Positions 37,715 through 45,904 of a stretch of DNA of 64,000 nucleotides are shown here, piece after piece. How positions within the stretch are numbered: position 1 is the stretch's first letter; every line of letters begins with the position of its first letter. The position numbers and the translations under genes were made by a program. The stretch is from Mesorhizobium sp. Pch-S (GTDB lineage: Bacteria > Pseudomonadota > Alphaproteobacteria > Rhizobiales > Rhizobiaceae), in the NCBI RefSeq assembly GCF_004136315.1, contig NZ_CP029562.1, positions 310,001 to 374,000 on the forward strand, given 5' to 3'. The notes beneath the pieces are model-generated. The model ran no database searches, was not told where the DNA came from, and saw nothing but the letters and a program-made list of their open reading frames with translations.

Positions 37715-38533
37715 TCAGTCCTTGAGGACGGAGATATCCGGCGCGTCGACGGCCTTCATGCCGACGACGTGATAGCCCGAATCGACGTGGTGGATTTCTC
37801 CGGTGACGCCGCGCGACAGGTCCGACAGGAAATAGAGGCCTGAATCGCCGACTTCTTCGGGCGATACCGTGCGCTTCAGCGGCGCATTGTACTCGTTCCA
37901 CTTCAGGATATAGCGGAAGTCGCCGATGCCGGAGGCTGCAAGCGTCTTGATCGGTCCGGCCGAGATGGCGTTGACGCGGATGCCCTTGGCACCGAGGTCG
38001 ACGGCAAGATAACGCACGGATGCCTCCAGCGCGGCCTTGGCGACACCCATTACGTTGTAGTGCGGCATCACCTTTTCGGCGCCATAATAGGTCAGTGTCA
38101 GCATGGAACCGCCATTTGTCATCATCGGCTCGGCGCGCTTGGCAATGGTCGTGAAGGAAAACACCGAGATGTCCATGGTGCGCAGGAAATTGTCGCGCGT
38201 GGTCTCGACGTAACGGCCGGTCAGTTCCTCCTTGTCGGAGAAGGCGATGGCGTGCACGACAAAGTCGAGCCTGTCCCACAGCTTGGCGACATTCTCGAAC
38301 ACCGTATCCAGGCTTTCCGAATCGGTGACATCGCAATGGCCGACGACATGGGCGCCGAGCTCCTCGGCCAAAGGCTCGACGCGCTTCTTGAATGCCTCGC
38401 CCTGGTAGGTCAGCGCGATCTCCGCGCCGTGATCCACACACGCCTTGGCAATGCCGTAGGCAATCGAACGGTTGTTGGCGACGCCAAGGATAAGGCCGCG
38501 CTTGCCGGCCATCAGGCCCTGTCCACCCACCAT
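37715..38533 (-). CDS. fabI: Enoyl-ACP reductase (NADH)
   Basis: 272 residues from the ATG at 38533, the usual length of rhizobial FabI. It has the short-chain dehydrogenase fold with GVANNRSIAYGIAKAC (NADH site) and catalytic Tyr-x6-Lys in YNVMGVAKAALEASVRY. It reduces enoyl-ACP in the last step of each fatty-acid elongation cycle. It is on the same strand as the phosphatase and below a GNAT and a DnaJ-like gene. Confidence 0.95.
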   Translation of the reverse strand: MVGGQGLMAGKRGLILGVANNRSIAYGIAKACVDHGAEIALTYQGEAFKKRVEPLAEELGAHVVGHCDVTDSESLDTVFENVAKLWDRLDFVVHAIAFSDKEELTGRYVETTRDNFLRTMDISVFSFTTIAKRAEPMMTNGGSMLTLTYYGAEKVMPHYNVMGVAKAALEASVRYLAVDLGAKGIRVNAISAGPIKTLAASGIGDFRYILKWNEYNAPLKRTVSPEEVGDSGLYFLSDLSRGVTGEIHHVDSGYHVVGMKAVDAPDISVLKD

Positions 38534-38663
38534 ATGAGCGCTCTCCGCATAGTGATCCGCTTTGAACTGCCCTATCGCACAGGCGCTTGACGCCTTCAAG
38601 CGATGATGAGATGGCCCGGCGTTGCTTGCCGGCTGCGTTTAGCCGACCGGCGAAGCTGCGAGA

Positions 38664-39125
38664 TCAGAAAAGCCGGCGGTAGACCAGGAAGCCGGAGCGT
38701 TCGGCGACCTGGTCGTAAAGCCGCATCGCCGTCTGGTTGGTTTCGTGGGTCTGCCAGTACACTCGCTTCGAACCCGCTTCGCGGGCACGGTCATAGACCC
38801 CCTCGATCAGCGCCTTGCCGATCCCCTTGCCGCGCGCATCCTGCGACGTGAACAGATCCTGCAGGTAGCAATTCGGTTCGATGGCCGTGGTCGAGCGATG
38901 GAAAAGATAATGCGTCAGGCCGAGCAAGCGGTCGCCGCTTTCCGCCACCAGTGCATGAACCGGCTCATAGGCATCGAAAAACCGCGACCAGGTCATCTGC
39001 GTGATCGCTTCCGCAAGCGCTGTCGGACCGGAACGACCATAGAAGGCGTTGTAGCCTTCCCAGAGCGGCAACCAGCGATCGAAATCCTGGCGAAGGATCG
39101 GGCGAACAATGACTTCCGTGGACAT
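38664..39125 (-). CDS. GNAT family N-acetyltransferase
   Basis: 153 residues. The acetyl-CoA-binding loop is FTSQDARGKGIGKALIEGVY, and a later MRLYDQVAERSGF is the usual closing helix/strand. Substrate unknown. It lies between fabI and the CbpA-like gene on the same strand. Confidence 0.87.
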   Translation of the reverse strand: MSTEVIVRPILRQDFDRWLPLWEGYNAFYGRSGPTALAEAITQMTWSRFFDAYEPVHALVAESGDRLLGLTHYLFHRSTTAIEPNCYLQDLFTSQDARGKGIGKALIEGVYDRAREAGSKRVYWQTHETNQTAMRLYDQVAERSGFLVYRRLF

Positions 39126-39235
39126 GAAGAGGTGCCGCTGCTGTGAATGTCAGCGGCATTGCTACTCACGGTCCCCTTCGCCGCAATGGATTGCCTGAGC
39201 CAATCTTTTGGACCAGGAACTCCAATGCGCGCAGT

Positions 39236-40174
39236 TCAGCCTTGTTTCTTGACCAGCGCTTCCAGTTCCGGATCGCCGCCTTCCGGCAACATGATGCGGA
39301 CATGGGCATAGAGATCGGCGTGACCGCCTGCCTTTTCGGGCAGTCCGCGTCCCTTGATGCGCAGCACCTTGTCGGAACTCGACCAGGCCGGCACGGCAAG
39401 CGCAATACGCCCGGTCGGGGTCTCGACCGCCACCTTGGCGCCAGTGACCGCGTCGTGCAGCGATACCGGCAGATCGACATGCAGGTCACGCCCCTCGATG
39501 CGGTAACGCGGGTGGCGTCGGAACCTGATCTTGACCAGCGCATCGCCCGGCTGGCCATAACCCTGCTCGCCCTGGCCCTTGAGGCGAATGGTCTGACCAT
39601 CTTCGACATAGGCCGGCAATTTCACCGCGACCTTGCGGCCATCCGGGAAGATCGCGGTTACCTTCTCGGCACTCGCGGCTTCCTCGATCGTCACGTCCAG
39701 CGTCACGTTGATGTCGCCGCCAGCCGGCGCCTGCCTGCGGCGGTCGCCACCACCAGCGGCATTTGCGCCAGCAGCGCGCTGCTGGTTGAAGGCATCACCA
39801 AAAATCTGGCTGAAGATATCCCCTGCCCCCTCACCGAAGGGGCTGCCCCCGCCGGAGCGGAACTCAAAATGCGATGCCCCCGGCCCCTGCTGGCGACGGA
39901 AGCCGGCGAAAGGATCGCCACCGGCAGCGTTCTCGAAGCCCTGGAAGCGCGGCTTGCCGTCGGCGTCGATCTCGCCACGATCGAAAGCCGCACGCGATTT
40001 CTCATCGCCGAGAATCTCATAAGCCTGATTGGCCGCAGAAAAGCGATCCTTGGCCTTGGGGTCGTTCGGGTTCTGGTCCGGGTGGTGCTTCTTGGCGAGT
40101 TTCCGAAACGCCGATTTGATGTCCTTGGACGAGGCGTTCCTGGCAACTCCCAGCACCTCATAGGGGTCGCGCAT
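39236..40174 (-). CDS. DnaJ/CbpA-like co-chaperone
   Basis: 312 residues from the ATG at 40174. The J domain (about 1-65) contains the HPD triad ([11 protein letters not shown]), followed by a Gly/Phe-rich region (about 75-130) and a C-terminal substrate-binding beta domain. It lacks the Cys-rich zinc finger of DnaJ, so it is of type II (CbpA). It should work with DnaK, and perhaps in nucleoid or stress roles. Confidence 0.92.
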   Translation of the reverse strand: MRDPYEVLGVARNASSKDIKSAFRKLAKKHHPDQNPNDPKAKDRFSAANQAYEILGDEKSRAAFDRGEIDADGKPRFQGFENAAGGDPFAGFRRQQGPGASHFEFRSGGGSPFGEGAGDIFSQIFGDAFNQQRAAGANAAGGGDRRRQAPAGGDINVTLDVTIEEAASAEKVTAIFPDGRKVAVKLPAYVEDGQTIRLKGQGEQGYGQPGDALVKIRFRRHPRYRIEGRDLHVDLPVSLHDAVTGAKVAVETPTGRIALAVPAWSSSDKVLRIKGRGLPEKAGGHADLYAHVRIMLPEGGDPELEALVKKQG

Positions 40175-40259
40175 CAATCCTGCTCATTGAACGGGTGAAT
40201 TCAGAGTTGTGTCCTATATGCGCCTTGATAGGAAGAAATTCCAGTGGGCGCGGGGAAAA

Positions 40260-40691
40260 TCAGAGCGCCTTGAATTCCTGCGTCTTCCAGGTGCCGACAG
40301 GCGTCATGCAGATCGCCCCCTTGTACATGGTGACGCCGTCATAGCTTTCGCGCGAGACGTCGAACTGGCGGCAGCGCCCCTTGCTGGCATCACCGGTCTC
40401 AGCCAGCGCGGTGATGGTACCGCGGGAACCGGTTGCGGAATTGGCCCAGGGCACAGCCTGGTTGGCCAGTCCCTGCAGATCTGCCGAAGACGCTGCGTTG
40501 CGGATCGTTGCTTCGTCGGAAGCCATGCCGGTGTCGATGGCGTTGTTCGTACCCGACGAAATCGAGCCCGTAACGATGGAGCGATCAACTTCCGCCTTCT
40601 CCAGGCTGAAGCCACCGGCGCCACAACCAGCAAGGACAAGCAATGCGCAAGGCGCCGCCGCCCTCAGACAGGACGAAAGGAAAGTGCCCAC
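40260..40691 (-). CDS. RT0821/Lpp0805 family surface lipoprotein
   Basis: About 143 residues. There is a signal with lipobox LVLAGC, so it is probably a lipid-anchored envelope protein. The C-terminal half ([20 protein letters not shown], then [13 protein letters not shown]) resembles the RT0821/Lpp0805 surface protein family. The start is uncertain: GTG at 40691 places the lipobox about 20 residues in; GTG at 40751 would add 20 residues. It is divergent from pdxH. Confidence 0.8.
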   Translation of the reverse strand: MGTFLSSCLRAAAPCALLVLAGCGAGGFSLEKAEVDRSIVTGSISSGTNNAIDTGMASDEATIRNAASSADLQGLANQAVPWANSATGSRGTITALAETGDASKGRCRQFDVSRESYDGVTMYKGAICMTPVGTWKTQEFKAL

Positions 40692-40763
40692 TGGCCGGCT
40701 GTCAAAAATGTGCGCGATGCGCGACAATCGGCAAATCCTCGGCCAGTTCACATCGGAAAAACT

Positions 40764-41381
40764 ATGAACGAGACAGTCTTAACAACAGGTGACTTTACGG
40801 AGAGCGCGGAGCCTTTCCGGCTGTTCGCCGCCTGGCTGGACGATGCCTCCAAATCCGAACCAAACGACCCCAATGGCGTGGCGCTTGCAACCGTCGACGC
40901 CGACGGCATGCCGGATGTGCGCATGGTGCTGCTCAAAGGCTTCGACGACCATGGATTTGTCTTCTACACCAATTTCGAAAGCGCAAAGGGTCGCGAAATT
41001 CTGGGCAGCATGAAGGCAGCAATGTGCTTCCACTGGAAATCGCTGCGCCGCCAGGTGCGCGTGCGCGGCCCGGTCGAGATCGTGTCCGAGGCGGAAGCCG
41101 ATGCCTATTATGCGTCGCGCCCGCGCGGCAGCCGGATCGGAGCATGGGCCTCGAAGCAATCGCGGCCGCTGGAGAGCCGATTCGCTCTGGAGAAGGCCGT
41201 CGCCGAATACACTGCCCGCTATGCCATCGGCGATATTCCACGCCCCGGACATTGGTCGGGTTTCCGCATCGTGCCGCAGACGATCGAATTCTGGCACGAT
41301 CGCCCGTTCCGGCTCCACGACCGCATCGTGTTCAGCCGCAACGCCGACGGCGGCTGGGACAAGAGCCGCCTCTACCCATAA
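40764..41381 (+). CDS. pdxH: Pyridoxamine 5'-phosphate oxidase
   Basis: 205 residues. This FMN enzyme oxidises pyridoxine or pyridoxamine 5'-phosphate to PLP. Motifs are [35 protein letters not shown] and the C-terminal [13 protein letters not shown]. The ATG at 40764 is family-like; the open frame extends 555 bases upstream without meaningful sequence. Confidence 0.96.
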   Translation: MNETVLTTGDFTESAEPFRLFAAWLDDASKSEPNDPNGVALATVDADGMPDVRMVLLKGFDDHGFVFYTNFESAKGREILGSMKAAMCFHWKSLRRQVRVRGPVEIVSEAEADAYYASRPRGSRIGAWASKQSRPLESRFALEKAVAEYTARYAIGDIPRPGHWSGFRIVPQTIEFWHDRPFRLHDRIVFSRNADGGWDKSRLYP

Positions 41382-41453
41382 TTTTCCCTGGTCCATTGCG
41401 CGCGCAGCCACTCGCCACCACATCCGCACGGACTGGGGTGTCAGGAGAAACGA

Positions 41454-42947
41454 ATGCTGCGTTTGCTACCAGCGCGTTTCCGTTTTTCACGGAAACGCGG
41501 AAACACTCCACCTCTTTGTTCTCGCGCAATTCCGGACGCAAAACCGCTGCGCACTTTTGCTGGAATTGCTCTGGGAGGACTGCTCGTGATCACCACACAA
41601 TTTGGAGCCAAGGCACAAGAAAAGTCCCCCATCCCACCAGACCCTGAAATCCGCCGTATCCTCGAACAGCGCATCGATGTCGAAAAACAGAGCCTCGGCA
41701 TCGTCGTTGGCATCATCGACACCAATGGCCGCCGGATCGTCCCATACGGCCGTTTCGGTGCGAATGATGCCCGTAAGGTCGACGGCGACACGATCTTCGA
41801 GATCGGCTCCATCACCAAGGTCTTCACCGCGCTCGCCCTCGCCGACATGGTCGATAAAGGCGAGGTCTCGCTCGATGACCCGGTGGCAAAATATCTGCCT
41901 ACCAACGTGACGGTGCCGGAGCGCGACGGCAAGACGATCACGCTCAGGGAGCTGGCCGTTCACATGTCCGGTCTGCCGCGCCTGCCCGACAATCTCGCGC
42001 CGAAAGACCAGGACGATCCCTACGCAGACTACACGATCGAGCAGCTCTACAGCTTCTTGTCCGGGTACAAGCTGCCGCGCGATATCGGCAGTGAATTCGA
42101 ATATTCGAACCTTGGCTTCGGCCTGCTTGGCCACGCGCTGGCCGCACGCACCGGCACCGACTACGAAGGTCTGATCGCCCATCGCATCACCAAACCACTC
42201 GGCATGGACAGCACTGGCATCACGCTTTCGCCAGCCCTGGAAGCGCGGTTCACACCCGGCCATGACCAATCCCTGCAAAACGTGCCGGCCTGGCAATTGC
42301 CGACGCTGGGCGGTGCCGGTGCCTTACGCTCCAGCACCAACGACATGCTGACCTTCCTGGAAGCCGCGATGGGCAAGCGGGAAACGCGGCTGCAAGCCGC
42401 CTTCGCGCTCAGCGAGACCACACGACGCGACCTTGGCGGTAGTGGTGCGCCCCAAATGGGCCTTGGCTGGATGATCACCAAGGTCGGCGACGACGAGATG
42501 GTCTGGCACAATGGCGGCACAGGCGGATACCGCTCCTTCATGGGCTTCCTGGTCAAGGCGAAAGTCGGCGTCGTGGCATTGTCCAACACATCGACCGAGA
42601 TCGGCGTGGACGACATTGGCCGCCATCTGCTCGACCCGACCGCCAAGCTCGCGGAAGCGCCCAAGGTCAGGGTGGCTGTGACCGTCGATCCCGCTCTCTA
42701 CGATCGTTACGTCGGGCGCTATCAACTGGCGCCGAATTTCACCCTGACGATCCGGCGTGCGGGCGACCGGCTGATGGTACAGGCAACCGGCCAGCCCGAA
42801 ATCGAAGTCTTCCCCGAAAGCGAGCGCGAGTTCTTCTATAAGGTCGTGGACGCCCAGATAAGCTTCGAAATCGGCGATGTCGGCAAGGCCAAGCGGCTGA
42901 CCCTGCATCAGAACGGCGCCGACATGCCGGCCGAGCGGATCGAGTAG
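41454..42947 (+). CDS. Secreted serine hydrolase (beta-lactamase/PBP-like), repeat-containing 5' end
   Basis: 497 residues. The active-site SxxK is GSITKVF and the second motif EYSNLG is Y-x-N type, giving the class C beta-lactamase/D-aminopeptidase (AmpH-like) family. A long C-terminal beta domain (about 395-497) follows. ATG 41454 has AGGAG 6 bases upstream, but codons 7 to about 41 are a modular repeat (41471-41574), whose end encodes FAGIALG of the hydrophobic signal core. A GTG at 41586 with GGGAGG upstream would give a shorter product without a good signal. The start is therefore unsettled. Confidence 0.85.
   Translation: MLRLLPARFRFSRKRGNTPPLCSRAIPDAKPLRTFAGIALGGLLVITTQFGAKAQEKSPIPPDPEIRRILEQRIDVEKQSLGIVVGIIDTNGRRIVPYGRFGANDARKVDGDTIFEIGSITKVFTALALADMVDKGEVSLDDPVAKYLPTNVTVPERDGKTITLRELAVHMSGLPRLPDNLAPKDQDDPYADYTIEQLYSFLSGYKLPRDIGSEFEYSNLGFGLLGHALAARTGTDYEGLIAHRITKPLGMDSTGITLSPALEARFTPGHDQSLQNVPAWQLPTLGGAGALRSSTNDMLTFLEAAMGKRETRLQAAFALSETTRRDLGGSGAPQMGLGWMITKVGDDEMVWHNGGTGGYRSFMGFLVKAKVGVVALSNTSTEIGVDDIGRHLLDPTAKLAEAPKVRVAVTVDPALYDRYVGRYQLAPNFTLTIRRAGDRLMVQATGQPEIEVFPESEREFFYKVVDAQISFEIGDVGKAKRLTLHQNGADMPAERIE
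41471..41574 (+). repeat. Modular repeat A+C inside a coding sequence
   Basis: Module A (GCGTTTCCGTTTTTCACGG..., then AACACTCCA) joins module C (CTCGCGCAATTCCGGACGCA..., ending TTTTGCTGGAATTGCTCT). The whole unit is in frame inside the 5' end of the serine-hydrolase gene. Related units are intergenic elsewhere in the window. Confidence 0.85.
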
Positions 42948-43013
42948 ATGCTGTTCGCGTGAGGCGGATCGTGTAGGATTTGCCGGTCGCATCCTCGATG
43001 GGAAAGACCGGCA

Positions 43014-43646
43014 ATGACCTTGTTCCTCGCATTCCTGGGGGTGTCGTTCATCGTCATCGCCACGCCCGGACCGGATACCGCGATCACGATCCGCAACAGC
43101 TTGCTCGGCGGCCGTGCCGCCGGACTGATGACGGCACTCGGCATAGCCTGCGGACAGGCGATCTGGGCGCTTGCGACCAGTGCCGGTGTCGTCACCTTGC
43201 TGACCGCCTCGGAACCGGTTTTCATGGCCGTCAAATATGCTGGCGCGGCATATCTGGTCTTTCTTGGAATTCAGGCGTTGCGCGAGGCACTCTGGCCAGG
43301 GGCAAGCGAGCACGGCGATGCCGTGCCGCAAGCCCACACCCGGCTGTCCGCTTTTTCCGCCTTCCGGCAAGGCATCATCAGTGATCTCGGCAACCCCAAG
43401 ATGGCGGTGTTCTTTGCCAGCCTCTTGCCACAGTTCGTGCCCGCCAGCGGCGCCACTTTCTCGGCCCTGCTGTTCCTGGGCATCGTCTTTTCGGTGCTGA
43501 CCTTCGTATGGCTCGCCTTCTACGCGACGCTCATCGCCAAGGCGGGCGACTTCCTGCGCCGGCCGAAGGTGCGACGCGCGATCGAAGGTGTAACGGGAAT
43601 GCTTCTGATCGGGCTCGGTGTTCGTATTGCCGCGGAGCATCGTTAA
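43014..43646 (+). CDS. LysE family amino-acid/homoserine exporter
   Basis: 210 residues with six hydrophobic helices. The N-terminal ATPGPDTAITIRNSLLGGR is the LysE/RhtB signature (PGP in helix 1), and SDLGNPKMAVFFASLLPQF is the second hallmark. It exports amino acids or related compounds from the inner membrane. The substrate is unknown. A degenerate repeat lies just downstream. Confidence 0.92.
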   Translation: MTLFLAFLGVSFIVIATPGPDTAITIRNSLLGGRAAGLMTALGIACGQAIWALATSAGVVTLLTASEPVFMAVKYAGAAYLVFLGIQALREALWPGASEHGDAVPQAHTRLSAFSAFRQGIISDLGNPKMAVFFASLLPQFVPASGATFSALLFLGIVFSVLTFVWLAFYATLIAKAGDFLRRPKVRRAIEGVTGMLLIGLGVRIAAEHR

Positions 43647-43689
43647 GGCGGCACGAATCCCGTTGCGCAAAGATGTGCTGGATTCATCC

Positions 43690-43774
43690 GAGCAAAAGTG
43701 CGCAACGGGGCTTTGCGTAAGAACTCGCGTAAAGGAGGACTGAGAGCGTCTCCAAAAAATGCGGAAACGCTGGC
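43690..43774 (-). repeat. Modular repeat, degenerate C+A (inverted)
   Basis: GAGCAAAAGTGCGCAACGGG..., then TTTGCGTAAGAACTCGCG..., then GAGAGCGTCTCC...GGAAACGCT corresponds to the reverse complement of the 41471 unit with many substitutions. It lies between the LysE gene and the flavin reductase gene. Confidence 0.65.
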
Positions 43775-43803
43775 GCATGGCCACCCTGGCAAGATGCCGC
43801 GGA

Positions 43804-44370
43804 TCATAAATCCTGTGGTGGTTTGAGCAGGGCGTTCAACTGGGTCATCGCCTGGCCAATGCTTACCTTGTCACCCCGAAAGGCAGTGTCTGGGTCGATT
43901 TCGCCGCTATTAGCCTCAACCTGTCCAACCGGAAGCATCAACGCGGGCATTGTTTCAGCAATCCTCATCTTAAGGCCGCCTAGCACCTCGCGAAGCTGGG
44001 CCGCGCATTTTCCGCCACCATGCCCACCATAGGTAATGATGGCAGCGGCTTTGCCACGCCATTCGGAATAGAGGTGATCTATCGCGTTCTTCAACGGCGC
44101 AGGGTACCCCCAATTGTATTGAGGCGTCACGAACACGAAGGCGTCAGCCGCCGCGACCTCATCGCTCCACGCTTTCGTGTGCGGCTGTACGTAGCCGTCT
44201 CTTGCCGGCACTCCCGGTTCGTCGTCCATAGGCAGCGGCCAGTCACGCAAGTCCGTCACAGCAAACGTGGCCGGCATGGTTGCACGGCCGATCTCTGCAA
44301 CCCACAGCGCAATTGTCGGGCCGATGCGTTTCGGACGGACACTCCCGATAATCACAAGCACGCGCGGCAT
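43804..44370 (-). CDS. NAD(P)H-dependent FMN reductase
   Basis: 188 residues. The flavodoxin-like fold has IIGSVRPKRIG near the N-terminus and the FMN loop TPQYNWGYPAPLKNAIDHLY. It is an azoreductase/quinone-reductase-type enzyme that reduces small electrophiles. Substrate unknown. It is divergent from the BA14K gene. Confidence 0.88.
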   Translation of the reverse strand: MPRVLVIIGSVRPKRIGPTIALWVAEIGRATMPATFAVTDLRDWPLPMDDEPGVPARDGYVQPHTKAWSDEVAAADAFVFVTPQYNWGYPAPLKNAIDHLYSEWRGKAAAIITYGGHGGGKCAAQLREVLGGLKMRIAETMPALMLPVGQVEANSGEIDPDTAFRGDKVSIGQAMTQLNALLKPPQDL

Positions 44371-44584
44371 GAGTCTTGTTCACCCTTAAGGAGTTCGGGC
44401 ACGAAGGCCGTTTCAGGCGTTAAATGGTAGCGTGCACACCTTTTCGGGAATATCGATTGCGATTTCCGGGTGGCAAGGCGTTTATCCAGACATTACAAAT
44501 ATTTAATGCAGGCGTTCAGGTTCGGTTCACACCTCGGCTGCGAAGCTCCTCGCATCCGAAGTTTCTAACCGAACGAGGAATGTG

Positions 44585-45031
44585 ATGAAAAAGCTGATTT
44601 CAACTCTTTGCGCGGCAGCAACTGTGTTCACCGCTTTTGCCACGTCGGCGACGCCGGGCCAGGCCGCTCCGATGCAGAGGCCGACCGTCGAAACGGGCAG
44701 CGACATCCTGCAGGTTCAGAACCGCCGCGGCTTCTATCGCGACGGCAACCGCTATTATTACAACGGGCACCGTGGCTACCGTGATGCGCGGCCGGGCTGG
44801 AAACGCCACAACGGCATGTGGTTCCCGCCGGCCGCCTTCATCGCCGGCGCCATCATCGGCGGCGCGATCGCCAACCAGGGACGCCCTGTCTATCGCCCTG
44901 CCTACCCTGCACGGCTCAGCAACGCGCATGTGCGCTGGTGCTACGACCGCTACCGCTCCTATCGGGTCTCGGACAACACCTTCCAGCCCAATTACGGGCC
45001 ACGCCAGCAGTGCATCTCGCCCTACCGGTAA
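44585..45031 (+). CDS. BA14K family secreted protein
   Basis: 148 residues from ATG 44585 (GAGGAATGTG upstream; a GTG one codon earlier is possible). A signal peptide (about 1-26) is followed by a Gly/Tyr/Arg-rich repeat-like stretch (GFYRDGNRYYYNGHRGYRD), a hydrophobic segment (about 80-95, AAFIAGAIIGGAIAN) and the C-terminal BA14K block HVRWCYDRYRSYRV...QQCISPY with two cysteines. The family is common in Hyphomicrobiales; some Brucella members bind immunoglobulin-like ligands, but no such role is implied here. Confidence 0.9.
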   Translation: MKKLISTLCAAATVFTAFATSATPGQAAPMQRPTVETGSDILQVQNRRGFYRDGNRYYYNGHRGYRDARPGWKRHNGMWFPPAAFIAGAIIGGAIANQGRPVYRPAYPARLSNAHVRWCYDRYRSYRVSDNTFQPNYGPRQQCISPYR

Positions 45032-45053
45032 GCAGACGATCTGATGCCAACGG

Positions 45054-45089
45054 ATCAGCCCGAAAATCGAATCCGATTTTCGGGCTGAT
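45054..45089. terminator. Perfect 16-bp hairpin after the BA14K gene
   Basis: ATCAGCCCGAAAATCG AATC CGATTTTCGGGCTGAT is a perfect 16-bp stem with a 4-base loop, located 23 bases after the BA14K stop and 34 bases before the end of the convergent enoyl-CoA hydratase gene. It can serve as a bidirectional terminator. Confidence 0.8.
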
Positions 45090-45122
45090 CGTCAGGTCCA
45101 CAATGTTTGGCTATCTGCTCGG

Positions 45123-45878
45123 CTAGCCCGCCTTCTTGCGGTTCATGAAGGCAACGAAAGCGGCGCGGGCCTCGTCGGACTGGAGGCGCTCGCCGAAATG
45201 CCGCCCCTCTTCCTCGATGCGGGCGATGACCTCCTCGCGCGAGCCCAACATCAGGTCTCGGGCGATTTTCAGCGCCTGCGGCGGCTTGGCCGCGATCTCC
45301 TCGGCCTTGGCAAGCACCGCTGCCTCCAGCGTATCCTCATTGACGATGGCATAGATCAGGCCAGCTGCCTTGGCGCGCTCTGCCGAGAAGCCTTCGCCCA
45401 GCCCAAGCAGGGCGAACGCATCCTGGCGTCCGATGATGCGCGGCACGAGCAGGCTGGACGCCGCTTCCGGCACAAGGCCGAGATCGACGAAAGGCGTGCG
45501 GAAGACGGTGCGCGGCGTGGCGAAGGTCAGGTCGCAGTGCAGGTTGAGCGTGGTGCCGATGCCGACGGCAATACCGTCAACGCCCGACAGCAGCGGCTTT
45601 TGCGATCGCGCCAGCGCCAGCAGGAAATCCCACACTTCTCGGCCACCTTCGCCACCGGTGGCGACGGCGAGGAAATCGGCAAGGTCGTTGCCGGACGAAA
45701 ATGCGCCCGGCAGGCCGAAGAAGACAGTGGCGCGCACCTGCGGATCGGCATCCGCATCAGCCAGCGCCGCCGCCATCGCGGCGTACATGGCGCGGGTGAG
45801 CGCATTCTTCTTGTCGGCCCGGTTCATACGGATGACCTGAACCGCGCCCTGGCGCTCGACTACGATGTGATCCGTCAC
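45123..45878 (-). CDS. Enoyl-CoA hydratase/isomerase
   Basis: 251 residues from the GTG at 45878, which has AAGGAAGAC upstream. Crotonase-fold motifs are GAFSSGNDLADFL (oxyanion-hole region) and DGIAVGIGTTLNLHCDLTFA. It hydrates 2-enoyl-CoA in beta-oxidation or a related pathway. It is 26 bases downstream of the acyl-CoA dehydrogenase and presumably co-transcribed. Confidence 0.9.
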   Translation of the reverse strand: MTDHIVVERQGAVQVIRMNRADKKNALTRAMYAAMAAALADADADPQVRATVFFGLPGAFSSGNDLADFLAVATGGEGGREVWDFLLALARSQKPLLSGVDGIAVGIGTTLNLHCDLTFATPRTVFRTPFVDLGLVPEAASSLLVPRIIGRQDAFALLGLGEGFSAERAKAAGLIYAIVNEDTLEAAVLAKAEEIAAKPPQALKIARDLMLGSREEVIARIEEEGRHFGERLQSDEARAAFVAFMNRKKAG

Positions 45879-45904
45879 GATTGTCTTCCTTCGTTGTGAA
45901 ATGG

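Noticed and set aside
42324..43784. Minus-strand open frame of 486 residues over the serine hydrolase and LysE genes
   Set aside because: It spans two well-supported plus-strand genes and a degenerate repeat, and lacks family features.
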